Shown here piece by piece: positions 41,625 to 50,255 of a stretch of 55,284 bases of DNA (its first letter is position 1; every line of letters begins with the position of its first letter). A program made the position numbers and the translations under genes. This DNA comes from Bacillota bacterium (GTDB taxonomy: Bacteria; Bacillota; Clostridia; Saccharofermentanales; Fastidiosipilaceae). A model generated the notes under the pieces. That model worked only from the letters and a program-made list of their open reading frames with translations, had not been told where the DNA came from and ran no database searches. The DNA is taken from positions 1 through 55,284 of the forward strand of contig JAEWGG010000007.1 of NCBI GenBank assembly GCA_023388435.1, in the 5' to 3' direction.

Positions 41625-43823
41625 TTAATGTGCCCCGCGGCTCTTCCGCCGTTCTTCCAATACGCCTCGCCCCTCGATAAGCAGGTCGCGCAGGCGGGCC
41701 GCCTCCTCGAAGTCCAGCTGCTCCGCCGCCTCCTGCATGGCCTGCTCCCAGCGCTTGAGCCGCCCCTCCAGATCCCCCAGCTCCAACTGTTTCAGACGGC
41801 GGCGCAGCTGGGTCGAAGCCCGGGCCGACTCCAGGAGGAGGTCCCCCTCCTCCGCAGGCTCCAGACGCTGGGACTTGGCCTTGGCCCCCGTCCCTGTGAG
41901 ATCCTCATAGCTCTGGATGACCGCCCGCAGCTCACGGGTCACCGAGCGCGGCTCGATACCGTGGCGGCGGTTGTAGTCCATCTGTATCTGGCGACGGCGC
42001 TGGGTCTCCTCCACAGCTTCCTGCATGGCCTGGCTGACCTCATCGGCGTACATCAGAACCTTGCCGTGGACGTTGCGGGCGGCGCGTCCAATCATCTGGA
42101 TGAGTGAGGAACGCGAGCGCAGGAACCCAGCCTGGTCCGCGTCCATGATGGCGATGAGCGAGACCTCAGGCAGGTCCAGGCCCTCCCGCAGGAGGTTGAT
42201 TCCCACCACGCAGTCCAGCTCCCCGCGACGCAGTCGGTCCAGGACCTGGAGGCGCTTGTCGTTCTCCAGCTCCGAGTGCAAATAGGCTGCGCGGATATCC
42301 GTGGCCGAGAGAAACTGACTCAGATTTTCTGAAAGTCGCTTGGTCTTGGTCAACAGCAGGGCGCGTTCGCCGCGGGCCTTGACCATTTTCAGCTCCAGAA
42401 GAAGGTCGTCCATCTGTCCCTCGGTTGGCCGAATAAAAATCTCCGGATCGAGGAGGCCTGTCGGGCGGATAATCTGCTCGACCTGCTGCTCCTGATGCGC
42501 CTCTTCGTAGGGGCCCGGCGTCGCACTGACGAAAATTGTCTGACCCATGCGTGCCTCAAATTCCGGGAAACGCAGAGGGCGATTGTCGAAGGACGAGGGC
42601 AGGCGAAAACCATAGTCCACCAGAGAGACCTTGCGGGCGTGGTCCCCGTTGTACATGCCGCCCACCTGGGGTACAGAAACATGGGACTCATCGATGAAAA
42701 GCAGGTAGTCATCGGGGAAAAAGTCCAGCAGCGTATACGGGGCCGAACCGGGGGCCCGGCCGGAAATGTGTCGTGAGTAGTTCTCAATGCCCTTGGTGAA
42801 ACCCGTCTCGGCCAGCATCTCCAAGTCGTAGCGCGTGCGCTGCTCCAGTCGGTAGGCCTCGAGGATTTTCCCCTCCCCACGCAGCTCCGCCAGGCGCTGC
42901 TCCAACTCCTGACCGATCGACAGGATGGCCCGCTCCAGCTTCTGCTTGCTGGTCGTGTAGTGACTGGCTGGATAGACGAGAACGTAGTCCCGGGATCCCA
43001 GAATCTCCCCATTCAGAGGGTCCACCTCCAGAATCTCTTCGATCTCATCGTCGAAAAAGGCTACCCGAATGAGTCGACTGTTCTCCGATGAGGGCATGAT
43101 ATCCACGATGTCTCCACGCAGAGAAAAACAGCCACGGCGCAGGTCAAAGTCGTTGCGCACATACTGGATATTGGCCAGACGGCGCAGGAGCTCATAGGGT
43201 TCCAGCTGGTCTCCTGGCCGCAGGTGGAGCATGAGCTCTTCGTAGTCCTCGGGATCGCCCAGACCATAAATACAGGAGACCGAAGCCACCACGATCACAT
43301 CCCGCCGACTCAGCAGAGAAGCTGTGGCCGCATGGCGCATGCGGTCAATTTCGTCATTGATGGCCGAGTCTTTCTCGATGTAGGTATCTGAGGCGGGAAT
43401 GTAGGCCTCGGGCTGGTAGTAGTCGTAGTAGGAGACGAAGTACTCCACACGGTTGTGCGGGAAAAAGGCACGAAATTCCGAGCAGAGCTGGCCCGCCAGG
43501 GTCTTGTTCGGAGCCAGTACGAGGGTCGGCCGCTGCAATTCCTGGATGATGTTGGCCATAGTGAAGGTCTTGCCCGAACCCGTCACGCCGAGTAGGGTCT
43601 GCCACTGGAGCCCCTCCCGCACACCGTCGACTAACTGGCGTATGGCCTCTGGCTGGTCGCCAGTCGCCTGGAAGGGGGCCTTCAGGCGGAAGGGATGGCG
43701 GCTGTCCGTGAGGGGACGGCGGTGCAGGCTGCGGCCCAAACGCCGCTCCTCCTCCGCCCGCAATTGGCGGATGTCAGCGGCGTAGCTCTGCTGCTTATAG
43801 TGTGACTTTGTCTTCCTGGCCAT
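41625..43823 (-). CDS. uvrB: Excinuclease ABC subunit B
   Basis: UvrB verifies DNA damage in nucleotide excision repair. At 732 residues it is about 60 longer than usual, with a basic N-terminal extension of about 45. Walker A GVTGSGKTFTM lies at 79-89; the beta-hairpin YYDYYQPEAYIP, DESHVSVPQ, and GINLLREGLDLPEVSLIAI follow; the C-terminal UVR motif (LKRWEQAMQEAAEQLDFEEA) is intact. ATG 43823 follows AGGAGAG. It heads the run leading into selD. Confidence 0.97.
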   Translation of the reverse strand: MARKTKSHYKQQSYAADIRQLRAEEERRLGRSLHRRPLTDSRHPFRLKAPFQATGDQPEAIRQLVDGVREGLQWQTLLGVTGSGKTFTMANIIQELQRPTLVLAPNKTLAGQLCSEFRAFFPHNRVEYFVSYYDYYQPEAYIPASDTYIEKDSAINDEIDRMRHAATASLLSRRDVIVVASVSCIYGLGDPEDYEELMLHLRPGDQLEPYELLRRLANIQYVRNDFDLRRGCFSLRGDIVDIMPSSENSRLIRVAFFDDEIEEILEVDPLNGEILGSRDYVLVYPASHYTTSKQKLERAILSIGQELEQRLAELRGEGKILEAYRLEQRTRYDLEMLAETGFTKGIENYSRHISGRAPGSAPYTLLDFFPDDYLLFIDESHVSVPQVGGMYNGDHARKVSLVDYGFRLPSSFDNRPLRFPEFEARMGQTIFVSATPGPYEEAHQEQQVEQIIRPTGLLDPEIFIRPTEGQMDDLLLELKMVKARGERALLLTKTKRLSENLSQFLSATDIRAAYLHSELENDKRLQVLDRLRRGELDCVVGINLLREGLDLPEVSLIAIMDADQAGFLRSRSSLIQMIGRAARNVHGKVLMYADEVSQAMQEAVEETQRRRQIQMDYNRRHGIEPRSVTRELRAVIQSYEDLTGTGAKAKSQRLEPAEEGDLLLESARASTQLRRRLKQLELGDLEGRLKRWEQAMQEAAEQLDFEEAARLRDLLIEGRGVLEERRKSRGAH

Positions 43824-43843
43824 CGTTCTCTCCTATCTTCCTT

Positions 43844-43849
43844 ATTATA
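43844..43849 (-). promoter_or_regulatory. Probable -10 of the uvrB promoter
   Basis: A consensus TATAAT on the minus strand lies 21 bases ahead of uvrB ATG. The -35 region is not canonical and no clear LexA box is seen. Confidence 0.45.
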
Positions 43850-43955
43850 GCCAATGGAAAAATCTCAGTCCCGCCTTGCCCTGCTCCCCCAAGTTCAGTA
43901 CACTTTTTTTGCATTTTGAATATTTTTTCCACTTCTAAAGCGGAAAGGAAGATCT

Positions 43956-44798
43956 ATGGGTAAACAGGCACAGGATACAAGCATCATCCAGGTGCGCGAT
44001 CTCAGCTTCAGCTACGGCCAGGGGAGGGTGCTCAAACACGTCTCTTTCACCCTCCTGCCAGGTGACTTCATCGGCCTGATTGGAGCCAATGGCACAGGCA
44101 AGAGCACCATCATGAAGCTCCTGCTGGGTCAGCTGCGCCAGGACCAGGGCCAGATCGCCCTCTTTGGCCAGCCTCTGGCCCAGTTTCGGGACTGGCGGCG
44201 CATCGCCTACCTGCCCCAAAAAGCCAACGCCATCAATCCGGACTTTCCAATCAGCGTGGAAGAGTTGGTGGCCCTGCCGCTGAGCAGCCGCCCCCTCGCC
44301 CTACTGCGCCGCAGACAGATTCAGGAAGCCGTACACGAGGCCCTGACCATTGTCCGCATGTTGGACTACGCCAAGCGGCCCATAGGTCAGCTCTCTGGCG
44401 GCCAGCAGCAGCGGGTCTTCATCGCCCGCTGCCTGGTGCTCCAACCGGAGCTCCTGCTCCTGGATGAGCCGACTGTGGGCCTGGATCCCGAAGCGGAGGA
44501 GGATATCTACCGCCTCCTGCGCCACCTCAATGAGGCTCACGGCCTTAGCCTGCTCTGGGTCAGTCACGACCTCCGTGCGGTCTCGCGCTATGCGAAGCGC
44601 ATGCTCTGCCTGCAGGCGGATGGACTGGAAGAGCTGGAGCTCTCCCGCTGCCAGGGCGAGGATGAGCGCTTCTTGGAACTCTTCCAGCGCGCCTACGGCC
44701 GCGGTCTTCCCGAGGAACCTTGCGGCGTCCACGACCCTGAGTACCTGCGCCGCCTGGCGGCCCTGGAGCAAGAGAAGGGAGGCCCCAGCCGTGTTTGA
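43956..44798 (+). CDS. Metal ABC transporter ATP-binding protein (ZnuC/MntB type)
   Basis: 280 residues with Walker A GANGTGKSTIM (about 47-57), signature LSGGQQQRVFIARCL, Walker B LLLLDEPTVGLD and the switch SHD. The sequence and the partner membrane gene place it in the zinc/manganese family of importers. ATG 43956 follows AAAGGAAG. The membrane gene overlaps it by eight bases. The metal cannot be decided from sequence. Confidence 0.93.
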   Translation: MGKQAQDTSIIQVRDLSFSYGQGRVLKHVSFTLLPGDFIGLIGANGTGKSTIMKLLLGQLRQDQGQIALFGQPLAQFRDWRRIAYLPQKANAINPDFPISVEELVALPLSSRPLALLRRRQIQEAVHEALTIVRMLDYAKRPIGQLSGGQQQRVFIARCLVLQPELLLLDEPTVGLDPEAEEDIYRLLRHLNEAHGLSLLWVSHDLRAVSRYAKRMLCLQADGLEELELSRCQGEDERFLELFQRAYGRGLPEEPCGVHDPEYLRRLAALEQEKGGPSRV

Positions 44799-45609
44799 GA
44801 TGTTTCACTATACATTTATGGTCCACGCTTTTATTGCGGCCCTGGCCCTGACCCTGGCCACGGCTTCCCTGGGCCATATCATCGTCCTGCGCCGCCTCTC
44901 CCAGCTGGGTGACGCCCTCTCCCACGCCTCCCTTGCCGGGGTGGCCCTGGGCATGCTACTCGGCTACAACCCTGTGCTGGGCGCCTTTATTTTTACCGTC
45001 GCCTCCGCCTTTGCCATTGAATTACTGCGCCGTCTCTTCCCGCGTTATGCCGAGGTCTCCATCGCGGTGGTCTTCTCCCTGGGCATTGGTCTGGCCGGCG
45101 TGCTCTCAGGCTACACCCCGGCAGGCAATTTCAGCAGCTTTCTCTTCGGTTCCATTGTGGCTGTGGGGCAGGTGGAGCTCTACCTCGTCTTGGGGGTCTG
45201 CCTCCTGGTCTTTGTCCTCTCCAATATCTTTGCCCAGGCCTACTGCTTTTTGACCTTTGATGAGGAGGCCGCCCGTCTGGCAGGCCTGCCTGTGGGCCTG
45301 CTCAACATCCTCTTCACCTGCATGACCGCCCTGACCATTTCCGTGGCCTCACGTACCGTGGGCGCCCTTGTCGTCTCCTCCCTGCTGGTCATCCCCGTGG
45401 CAGCTGCGATGCAAGTCGCCCGAAACTACCGCCAACTGCGCTGGCTGGCCTCCCTCTTTTCGCTCAGCTTCGGCCTGCTTGGGCTGACCCTCTCCTACCA
45501 CTGGGACCTCAAACCTGGTGGAAGCATCGTCCTGCTGAGCGTGCTGACCCTTCTCCTCTGCTTCTGCTTTCGCCAGCTGCGCCAGAGCTGGAGGGCGCGA
45601 AGAGATTAA
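44791..45609 (+). CDS. Metal ABC transporter permease (ZnuB/MntC type)
   Basis: 272 residues, eight to nine hydrophobic segments, with the ABC-3 family features RRLSQLGDALSHASLAGVALG (about 40-60), SGYTPAGNFSSFLFGSI and TVGALVVSSLLVIPVAAA. GTG 44791 has AAGGGAGG seven bases upstream, and ATG 44800 is three codons later; GTG is preferred. A long in-frame extension back to 44464 overlaps the ATPase gene and is not used. No substrate-binding lipoprotein follows, so the binding protein must be elsewhere. Confidence 0.92.
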   Translation: MFEMFHYTFMVHAFIAALALTLATASLGHIIVLRRLSQLGDALSHASLAGVALGMLLGYNPVLGAFIFTVASAFAIELLRRLFPRYAEVSIAVVFSLGIGLAGVLSGYTPAGNFSSFLFGSIVAVGQVELYLVLGVCLLVFVLSNIFAQAYCFLTFDEEAARLAGLPVGLLNILFTCMTALTISVASRTVGALVVSSLLVIPVAAAMQVARNYRQLRWLASLFSLSFGLLGLTLSYHWDLKPGGSIVLLSVLTLLLCFCFRQLRQSWRARRD

Positions 45610-45828
45610 ATGACTGGGATCTGGCATCCGATCTGAGCGCGGAGCTTAGCTTATTCAACTGGCGGGGAGCTTCCGCCACACAGGGCCACAGACAGCTATA
45701 CACCCGGCCCGGCCCGGCCAGACCAGCTCAGACCTGCGTACGTGCCAGCTCCGGACCCCCCGAGCTTTTTACCCAGGCCTTTCTGCCTTAGAGACCGCAG
45801 CGGGACCCTAATCCCGATTCATCACATG

Positions 45829-45864
45829 CAAAAAAGGCTGTCCTCAAAAGAGGACAGCCTTTTT
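45829..45864. terminator. Bidirectional terminator between the metal permease and the LPKTG gene
   Basis: GGCTGTCCTC and GAGGACAGCC form a perfect ten-pair stem with an AAAA loop and A/T runs on both sides. The rest of 45610-45888 shows no gene; it has a short GC-rich CCCGG repeat near 45703. Confidence 0.95.
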
Positions 45865-45888
45865 CAACTACTTGCTATGCGTTTCGGC

Positions 45889-46623
45889 TTAGCGATTGAA
45901 GACCCGCTGCTTCAGAGCGAAGACAAGCGCGGCACCAAGCATGGGGATCAGCGCCAGAGCGGCCATGCTGGACTCACCCGTCTTAGGCAGGGTCTTGCCA
46001 CCCTGGGCGGACTCAGCCTTGACAGCCTTGGCGGCCTTGAGCTGGGTGGCCTTAGCGGCCTCGGTCTTGTCGCTGGCGGGCTTGGTCACCTCGGTCTTGT
46101 CGCCGGCGGGCTTGCTCACCTCGGTCTTGTCGGTGGCAGGCTTGGTCACCTCGGTCTTAGCGGCCTCGGTCTTCACCGGATTGTAGACGCCACCCTCGAT
46201 GTGCAGGTTACCCGTAAAGGCTGGCAGGGTCGTAGCCGGGGTCGTCAGAATGTCCTGAGGCACCTTACCCATGCCATCCTTGGCGTCGACCAGCTTCTCG
46301 ATGCTCTCACCCGTGAAGGCAGGAATCGAGTGCTCCGGAGCCAGCTTAGGGACGAAGCCCAGATTGGCCGGATCTTCCTTCAGGTTATCAAATTCCGGCG
46401 CGGGCACAGCCCAGGCTCCCGGGATGTTCGTGTCAAAATCCTTCGGCACAGCACCCTGGTTCTCACCGAGATTCTCACCTGCGGGCACCAGGCCCAGCTC
46501 GTTCATCTCCGCCTTCACAGGATCCTTCGTGGGCTCTGCAGCATGCAGCATGTTCGCGGACACGCCAAACACGAGCGCGCAGCAGGCGGCCGCGAGGGCT
46601 CTTTTCAGTTTGAGGTTCTTCAT
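45889..46623 (-). CDS. LPXTG-anchored cell-wall surface protein with short tandem repeats
   Basis: 244 residues. A signal peptide (MKNLKLKRALAAACCALVFG...LHAAEP, cleavage about 28) is followed by an unrecognised domain rich in Pro, Asn and Asp (about 30-150), then about three ten-residue repeats of the form KTEVxKPAxD (about 150-190) and an Ala/Lys region. The C-terminus is a sortase signal: LPKTG at 212-216, a hydrophobic stretch and KQRVFNR. It should be attached to peptidoglycan. The repeats probably form an extended stalk. Nothing in the N-terminal domain gives a function. ATG 46623 has GGGGAGGA upstream. Confidence 0.9.
   Translation of the reverse strand: MKNLKLKRALAAACCALVFGVSANMLHAAEPTKDPVKAEMNELGLVPAGENLGENQGAVPKDFDTNIPGAWAVPAPEFDNLKEDPANLGFVPKLAPEHSIPAFTGESIEKLVDAKDGMGKVPQDILTTPATTLPAFTGNLHIEGGVYNPVKTEAAKTEVTKPATDKTEVSKPAGDKTEVTKPASDKTEAAKATQLKAAKAVKAESAQGGKTLPKTGESSMAALALIPMLGAALVFALKQRVFNR
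46061..46150 (-). repeat. Three 30-base tandem repeats within the LPKTG gene
   Basis: Three copies of a 30-base unit (46061-46090, 46091-46120, 46121-46150), differing at a few bases, followed by a partial fourth, encode the KTEVxKPAxD units. In-frame copy-number change would lengthen or shorten the stalk without breaking the frame. Confidence 0.85.
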
Positions 46624-46657
46624 AGTTCCTCCCCTTTCAAAGAATTAATTCGTCCCT

Positions 46658-46683
46658 ATTATCACAAAAAAAAAAAAAAGCAA
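46658..46683 (-). promoter_or_regulatory. Promoter of the LPKTG gene with 14-base homopolymer spacer
   Basis: On the minus strand TTGCTT (46678-46683) and GATAAT (46658-46663) flank a run of T; the full run is 14 T (46666-46679). The spacer is 14 bases, three short of optimum. An alternative -10, TAATAG, gives 16. Slipped-strand change of the run would alter the spacing. Confidence 0.5.
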
Positions 46684-46714
46684 GCCCCTTTTTAAAATTT
46701 AAGAAAATTGTAAG

Positions 46715-46748
46715 AAAAACCTGTTCCCCCAGAGGAGAAACAGGTTTT
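46715..46748 (-). terminator. Terminator after the Gfo/Idh/MocA gene
   Basis: AAAACCTGTT and AACAGGTTTTT pair around a 13-base loop on the minus strand and are followed by TTCTTAC. The stem is AT-rich and modest. Confidence 0.65.
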
Positions 46749-46775
46749 AAAGCGAGATAAATCAGGGGCAGGAAC

Positions 46776-48023
46776 TCAGAAGATCTGAATCTCCTCCACG
46801 CTATGGGAGAGGCGGGACCGCTCTGCCGCAAAGCATACCAGGTGGCTCTGGAGGGAGGCCTGGGCTGTGGAGAGCTGCTCATCGGAGCCCTTTTCCAAGT
46901 GCTCCAAAAATTCTTTCACCAGGAAATAGTCCCCTCCGCCGTGACCGTAGTTGTTGCTGACCTGGACCTGCTCCACAGGGATTTTCTGGGCCTCAGCATC
47001 AGAAAAGCGGTGCAGATAGACCTCGTTCGTATTCATATCCGCTGTAATTTGCCCCTTCGTCCCTGTAATCTTGAGCTGGCGGGCCATGTCCGTGGTGAAG
47101 GCCGTCATCGTGAAGCTGGCTACAGCTCCGGCATCCAGTTCCATGGAAACCACCTGGCGGTCCACCACATCGTTGTCACAGTAGTAGACGCAGCGACCGT
47201 AGGGCCCCTCTTGCAGGGCCTTCATCATACCTTCATGGCTGAGGTCGCTGCTCAACATGTCATTGGGCCAGCCCTGGCGTCCGTTCAGATAGATTTTTTG
47301 CGCGGCATAGACACAGGTCTCCGCGTGGGGGCAGGGGTCCGTACAGCGGGGTGTCGCGCCCGCTGGAGCATTCTCTGGGCGGAATGCGCGCAGACTGCCG
47401 AAGCTGGCCACCCGTAAGACGCGCTGGCCTGAGAGCCAGATCAGGATATCCATATCATGGCAGCTCTTCTGTAGTATCATCGGGCTGGTCTCTGCACTGC
47501 TGCGCCAGTTTCCGCGGACGAAGCTGTGGGCCTGGTGCCAGTAGCCTACGTTTTCAATCTGGGAGAGGCTGGCCACCGCGCCGATCTCCCCCTCATCAAT
47601 GAGTTTTTTAATACTGCGATAAAAGGGCGTATAGCGGAGGACGTGACAGATGACGAGGGCCCGTTTGAACTTCTGAGCGGCCGCCGCAATCTGGCGGCAC
47701 TCGGCCTCACTGTTGCTCATAGGCTTCTCCAGGAGGACGTGATAGCCCAGGGCCAGGGCCTGGAGGCAGGGGGCCGTGTGCTGGTCGTCCAGGGTGCAGA
47801 TGATGGCGATGTCCGCCAGGCGACCCTGGGCCAGCAGCTCTTGCCAATCGCTGTAACACTGCTTTTCCGTAAGGCCGTAGCGCTCCTGGAACTGCAGCCT
47901 GCGCTCGGCCCGTGGCTCAGCCAGGCCCACAATCTGCAGGGCCTCCGGGTGGCTCAAGCTGTAGTCCGCGTAGATTCTCCCCCGTGCTCCACCGCCCAAG
48001 ACGACGGCCGTATACTGTTTCAT
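46776..48023 (-). CDS. Gfo/Idh/MocA family oxidoreductase
   Basis: A 415-residue NAD(P)-dependent sugar-type dehydrogenase: the N-terminal Rossmann motif AVVLGGGARGRIYADY, then EKPMSNSEAECRQI with the family Lys at about 98, followed by the alpha/beta domain with GNWRSSAETSPMILQKSCHDMDIL in outline. Four cysteines near 240 (CTDPCPHAETC) are unusual and could bind metal. The substrate is unknown. ATG 48023 follows GAGGAAA; the longer frame to 48329 is rejected since it lies across the DUF454 gene. Confidence 0.9.
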   Translation of the reverse strand: MKQYTAVVLGGGARGRIYADYSLSHPEALQIVGLAEPRAERRLQFQERYGLTEKQCYSDWQELLAQGRLADIAIICTLDDQHTAPCLQALALGYHVLLEKPMSNSEAECRQIAAAAQKFKRALVICHVLRYTPFYRSIKKLIDEGEIGAVASLSQIENVGYWHQAHSFVRGNWRSSAETSPMILQKSCHDMDILIWLSGQRVLRVASFGSLRAFRPENAPAGATPRCTDPCPHAETCVYAAQKIYLNGRQGWPNDMLSSDLSHEGMMKALQEGPYGRCVYYCDNDVVDRQVVSMELDAGAVASFTMTAFTTDMARQLKITGTKGQITADMNTNEVYLHRFSDAEAQKIPVEQVQVSNNYGHGGGDYFLVKEFLEHLEKGSDEQLSTAQASLQSHLVCFAAERSRLSHSVEEIQIF

Positions 48024-48089
48024 ACCCGCTTTCCTCTTCCTCTCAGCAGTCCTCGTCCGCAGGACTCCCAGCCCTGTAGAACGAGGCTT

Positions 48090-48095
48090 ATTATA
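48090..48095 (-). promoter_or_regulatory. Candidate -10 for the oxidoreductase gene
   Basis: TATAAT on the minus strand, 67 bases before the start codon. No good -35 is seen. Confidence 0.35.
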
Positions 48096-48160
48096 CGCTC
48101 TGGAAGGGGGCAAAAACAGGGTTGAGGGGCCCTTATTTGGGCCAGAATCGTCTGGATTTT

Positions 48161-48568
48161 TCAGGCTTCTTCCAAGTCGGCCTCCGCCGCGGGGGGCAGG
48201 GTTTTGACCCGGAAACGGAAGTAGAGAATATGGAAGAGCCAGACCCCGAAGAGGATGATACAGGGATAGTAGACTGCTCGGAGCAGCATCACGATACAGC
48301 TGATGGCCATCACCAGACTCACGCTGCACATCACGCGACGCTTGGCCGAGCGGCTCATACCGCGCCCCTGAACATAGGACTCGAGATTTTTCTTATAAAG
48401 CGACGTATTGATGAACCAGTCGTGCAGGCGCTCTGAGCTCTTGGCGAAGGATAGGGCCGCCAGGAGGAGAAAGGGGAAGGAGGGCAGCAGGGGGATGACT
48501 GCCCCGATGGCGCCGAGGGCCAGGCCCAGGAAGCCGAGAAGAAGCCAGAGTAGTTTTTTTACTTTCAT
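48161..48568 (-). CDS. DUF454 (YbaN) family small membrane protein
   Basis: 135 residues with the N-terminal pattern LLWLLLGFLGLALGAIGAVI, PLLPSFPFLLLAALSFAKSS and LHDWFINTSLYKKNL typical of DUF454, and two further hydrophobic segments (about 77-115). The function is not known. ATG 48568 has AAGGAG; it begins 31 bases after the CydC-like gene and may be cotranscribed with it. Confidence 0.9.
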   Translation of the reverse strand: MKVKKLLWLLLGFLGLALGAIGAVIPLLPSFPFLLLAALSFAKSSERLHDWFINTSLYKKNLESYVQGRGMSRSAKRRVMCSVSLVMAISCIVMLLRAVYYPCIILFGVWLFHILYFRFRVKTLPPAAEADLEEA

Positions 48569-48599
48569 CGCAATACTCCTTACTGAGCTCTAATGTATA

Positions 48600-50255
48600 T
48601 CAGCTGCTTTGCCCCCGCTGAACCTGGCAGATCTGCTCCGCAATGCGCAGGGTGGAGGGACGGTGGGAGACGAGAACGATGCAGCGGTCGGCCCGCTCCT
48701 CGGCTATTGATCGGAGGATGAGCGCCTCATTGAGGCTGTCGAGGTTGGAGGTCGGCTCATCGAGGAGGAGGAGCTCCGCCCCGTGCAGGAAGGCACGGGC
48801 CAGGCCAATGCGCTGGCGCTCGCCTCCGGAGAGACAGGAACCCAACTCGCCAACAGGACTGTCGTAGCCCTGGGGCAGGGACTGGATAAAGTCGTGTATG
48901 GCGGCCTTGCGACAGGCCTCCTCGATCTCGGCGTCGCTGGCGTCCAGCCTGGCGAGGCGCAGATTACTGCGAATGCTGTCGCGGAAGAGCTGAGTGTCCT
49001 GGGTGACAAAGCCCTCCATGGCGCGGAGCTCCGACGTATTGATCTGCCCCAGCTCCCGACCCGAAATCCTAATCTGTCCCGCATCGGGCTCCCAGAAGCG
49101 CATCAGCAGTTTGAGCAGAGTGGACTTCCCGCTGCCACTGCGCCCACTGATGCCAAGGATGCTGTGGGCTGGGATGTCCAGAGAAAAGTCCTCCAGGACC
49201 TGCTCAGCGCCGTAGGAGAAGCTGACTCCAGCCACCTGGACATCGTGAAAGCGCACAGGCTTCTGACCCTGGACCTCCTCCACCACGGGCTGCTCATCGA
49301 GTATGTCGAGGACACGATTGGCTGCGGCAAAGGTATTTTGCAGGCCGCTTCCGAGGGCCGCCAGGGCCACGGTGGGCGCATAGGAACTCATCAGGGCCAG
49401 GGGCGGGAGCAGAAGGCCCGGAAGGCCCAGCTGGCCTCGTCGATAGAGGCCGATACTGACCAGGATCATGAGCAGGTCAAAGACCAGAATACTCGCTCCA
49501 GTCAGGGCCTGATTACAGGCGCTGCGCCGTTTCATCCGCCGCTCGTCCGCCGCCAGCTCTGCCCCCCTCCGGCCCATTTCCGCCAGGCGCTGGGGCCCCT
49601 GGCCATACTGCAGGATCTCGTCCAGGCCGCGGAGGCTGTCCAGAACAAAGGCCGCGAGGGCTCCTGATTTTTGCCGCCATTCCTGGGCCCCAGTCCCACT
49701 GAAACGGGAGCTGAGAAGCGGGATCAGGAGGCCCAGTACCAGATAGGCCAGAAGGGCTAGCAAACCTTGGAAGATGTGGAAGGAGCCGATGAAGAGGACG
49801 AGGATGAGACTGAAGAGGAGGGCGATGGCCACCGGTGAAATGGTGTGGGCGTAAAAGACCTCCAGCAACTCAATATCGGAAGTGATCACAGCTATCAGGT
49901 CCCCCTTGTCCCTGCCCTCCAATTTCGCGGGGCAGAGGCGGCGCAGGGCGCGGAAGACCTGGGCTCGGATCAGGGCCAGCAGTTTGAAAGCAATGTAGTG
50001 ATTGCAGAGCTGCTCCCCATAGCGGAAGAGACCCCGCAACAGGGCCAGAGCTGCGGCCAAAGACAGGAGCAGCCCTGGGCTGACAGCAAGCTTCACACCC
50101 AGCAGGGCAAGCAGGGCATAGCCCGCCAGAATACTAATGAACGTCAAGGCGAGCTGGCCCAGCAGCCCCAGACTGATGGCCAGGAACATATGCCCGCTGA
50201 GCGGACGGACGAGGGCGATGAGCCGCCCCATAATCGTGAGGGCGCTACGCTTCAT
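48600..50255 (-). CDS. ABC transporter permease/ATP-binding protein, CydC-like half
   Basis: 551 residues. Six membrane segments (about 10-300) precede an ATPase domain with Walker A GISGRSGSGKSTLLKLL, signature LSGGERQRIGLARAF and Walker B LLLLDEPTSNLD. With the next gene it forms a heterodimeric exporter of the CydDC type, known in E. coli to export cysteine and glutathione for cytochrome bd assembly. No cydAB genes are in the window, and substrates of such proteins in anaerobes are unclear. ATG 50255 overlaps the partner stop by four bases and follows AAGGAGG. Confidence 0.85.
   Translation of the reverse strand: MKRSALTIMGRLIALVRPLSGHMFLAISLGLLGQLALTFISILAGYALLALLGVKLAVSPGLLLSLAAALALLRGLFRYGEQLCNHYIAFKLLALIRAQVFRALRRLCPAKLEGRDKGDLIAVITSDIELLEVFYAHTISPVAIALLFSLILVLFIGSFHIFQGLLALLAYLVLGLLIPLLSSRFSGTGAQEWRQKSGALAAFVLDSLRGLDEILQYGQGPQRLAEMGRRGAELAADERRMKRRSACNQALTGASILVFDLLMILVSIGLYRRGQLGLPGLLLPPLALMSSYAPTVALAALGSGLQNTFAAANRVLDILDEQPVVEEVQGQKPVRFHDVQVAGVSFSYGAEQVLEDFSLDIPAHSILGISGRSGSGKSTLLKLLMRFWEPDAGQIRISGRELGQINTSELRAMEGFVTQDTQLFRDSIRSNLRLARLDASDAEIEEACRKAAIHDFIQSLPQGYDSPVGELGSCLSGGERQRIGLARAFLHGAELLLLDEPTSNLDSLNEALILRSIAEERADRCIVLVSHRPSTLRIAEQICQVQRGQSS

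Noticed and set aside
44464..44790. 5' extension of the metal permease frame
   Set aside because: It overlaps the ATPase gene in another frame and encodes an Arg/Ser-rich sequence; the ribosome binding site supports GTG 44791.
46061..46150. Regular 30-base repeats resembling a CRISPR array
   Set aside because: The units are directly adjacent without spacers and lie in frame in a protein-coding gene.
48024..48329. Upstream extension of the Gfo/Idh/MocA gene
   Set aside because: It crosses the putative promoter and the end of the DUF454 gene and has no similarity to the family; ATG 48023 begins exactly at the Rossmann fold.
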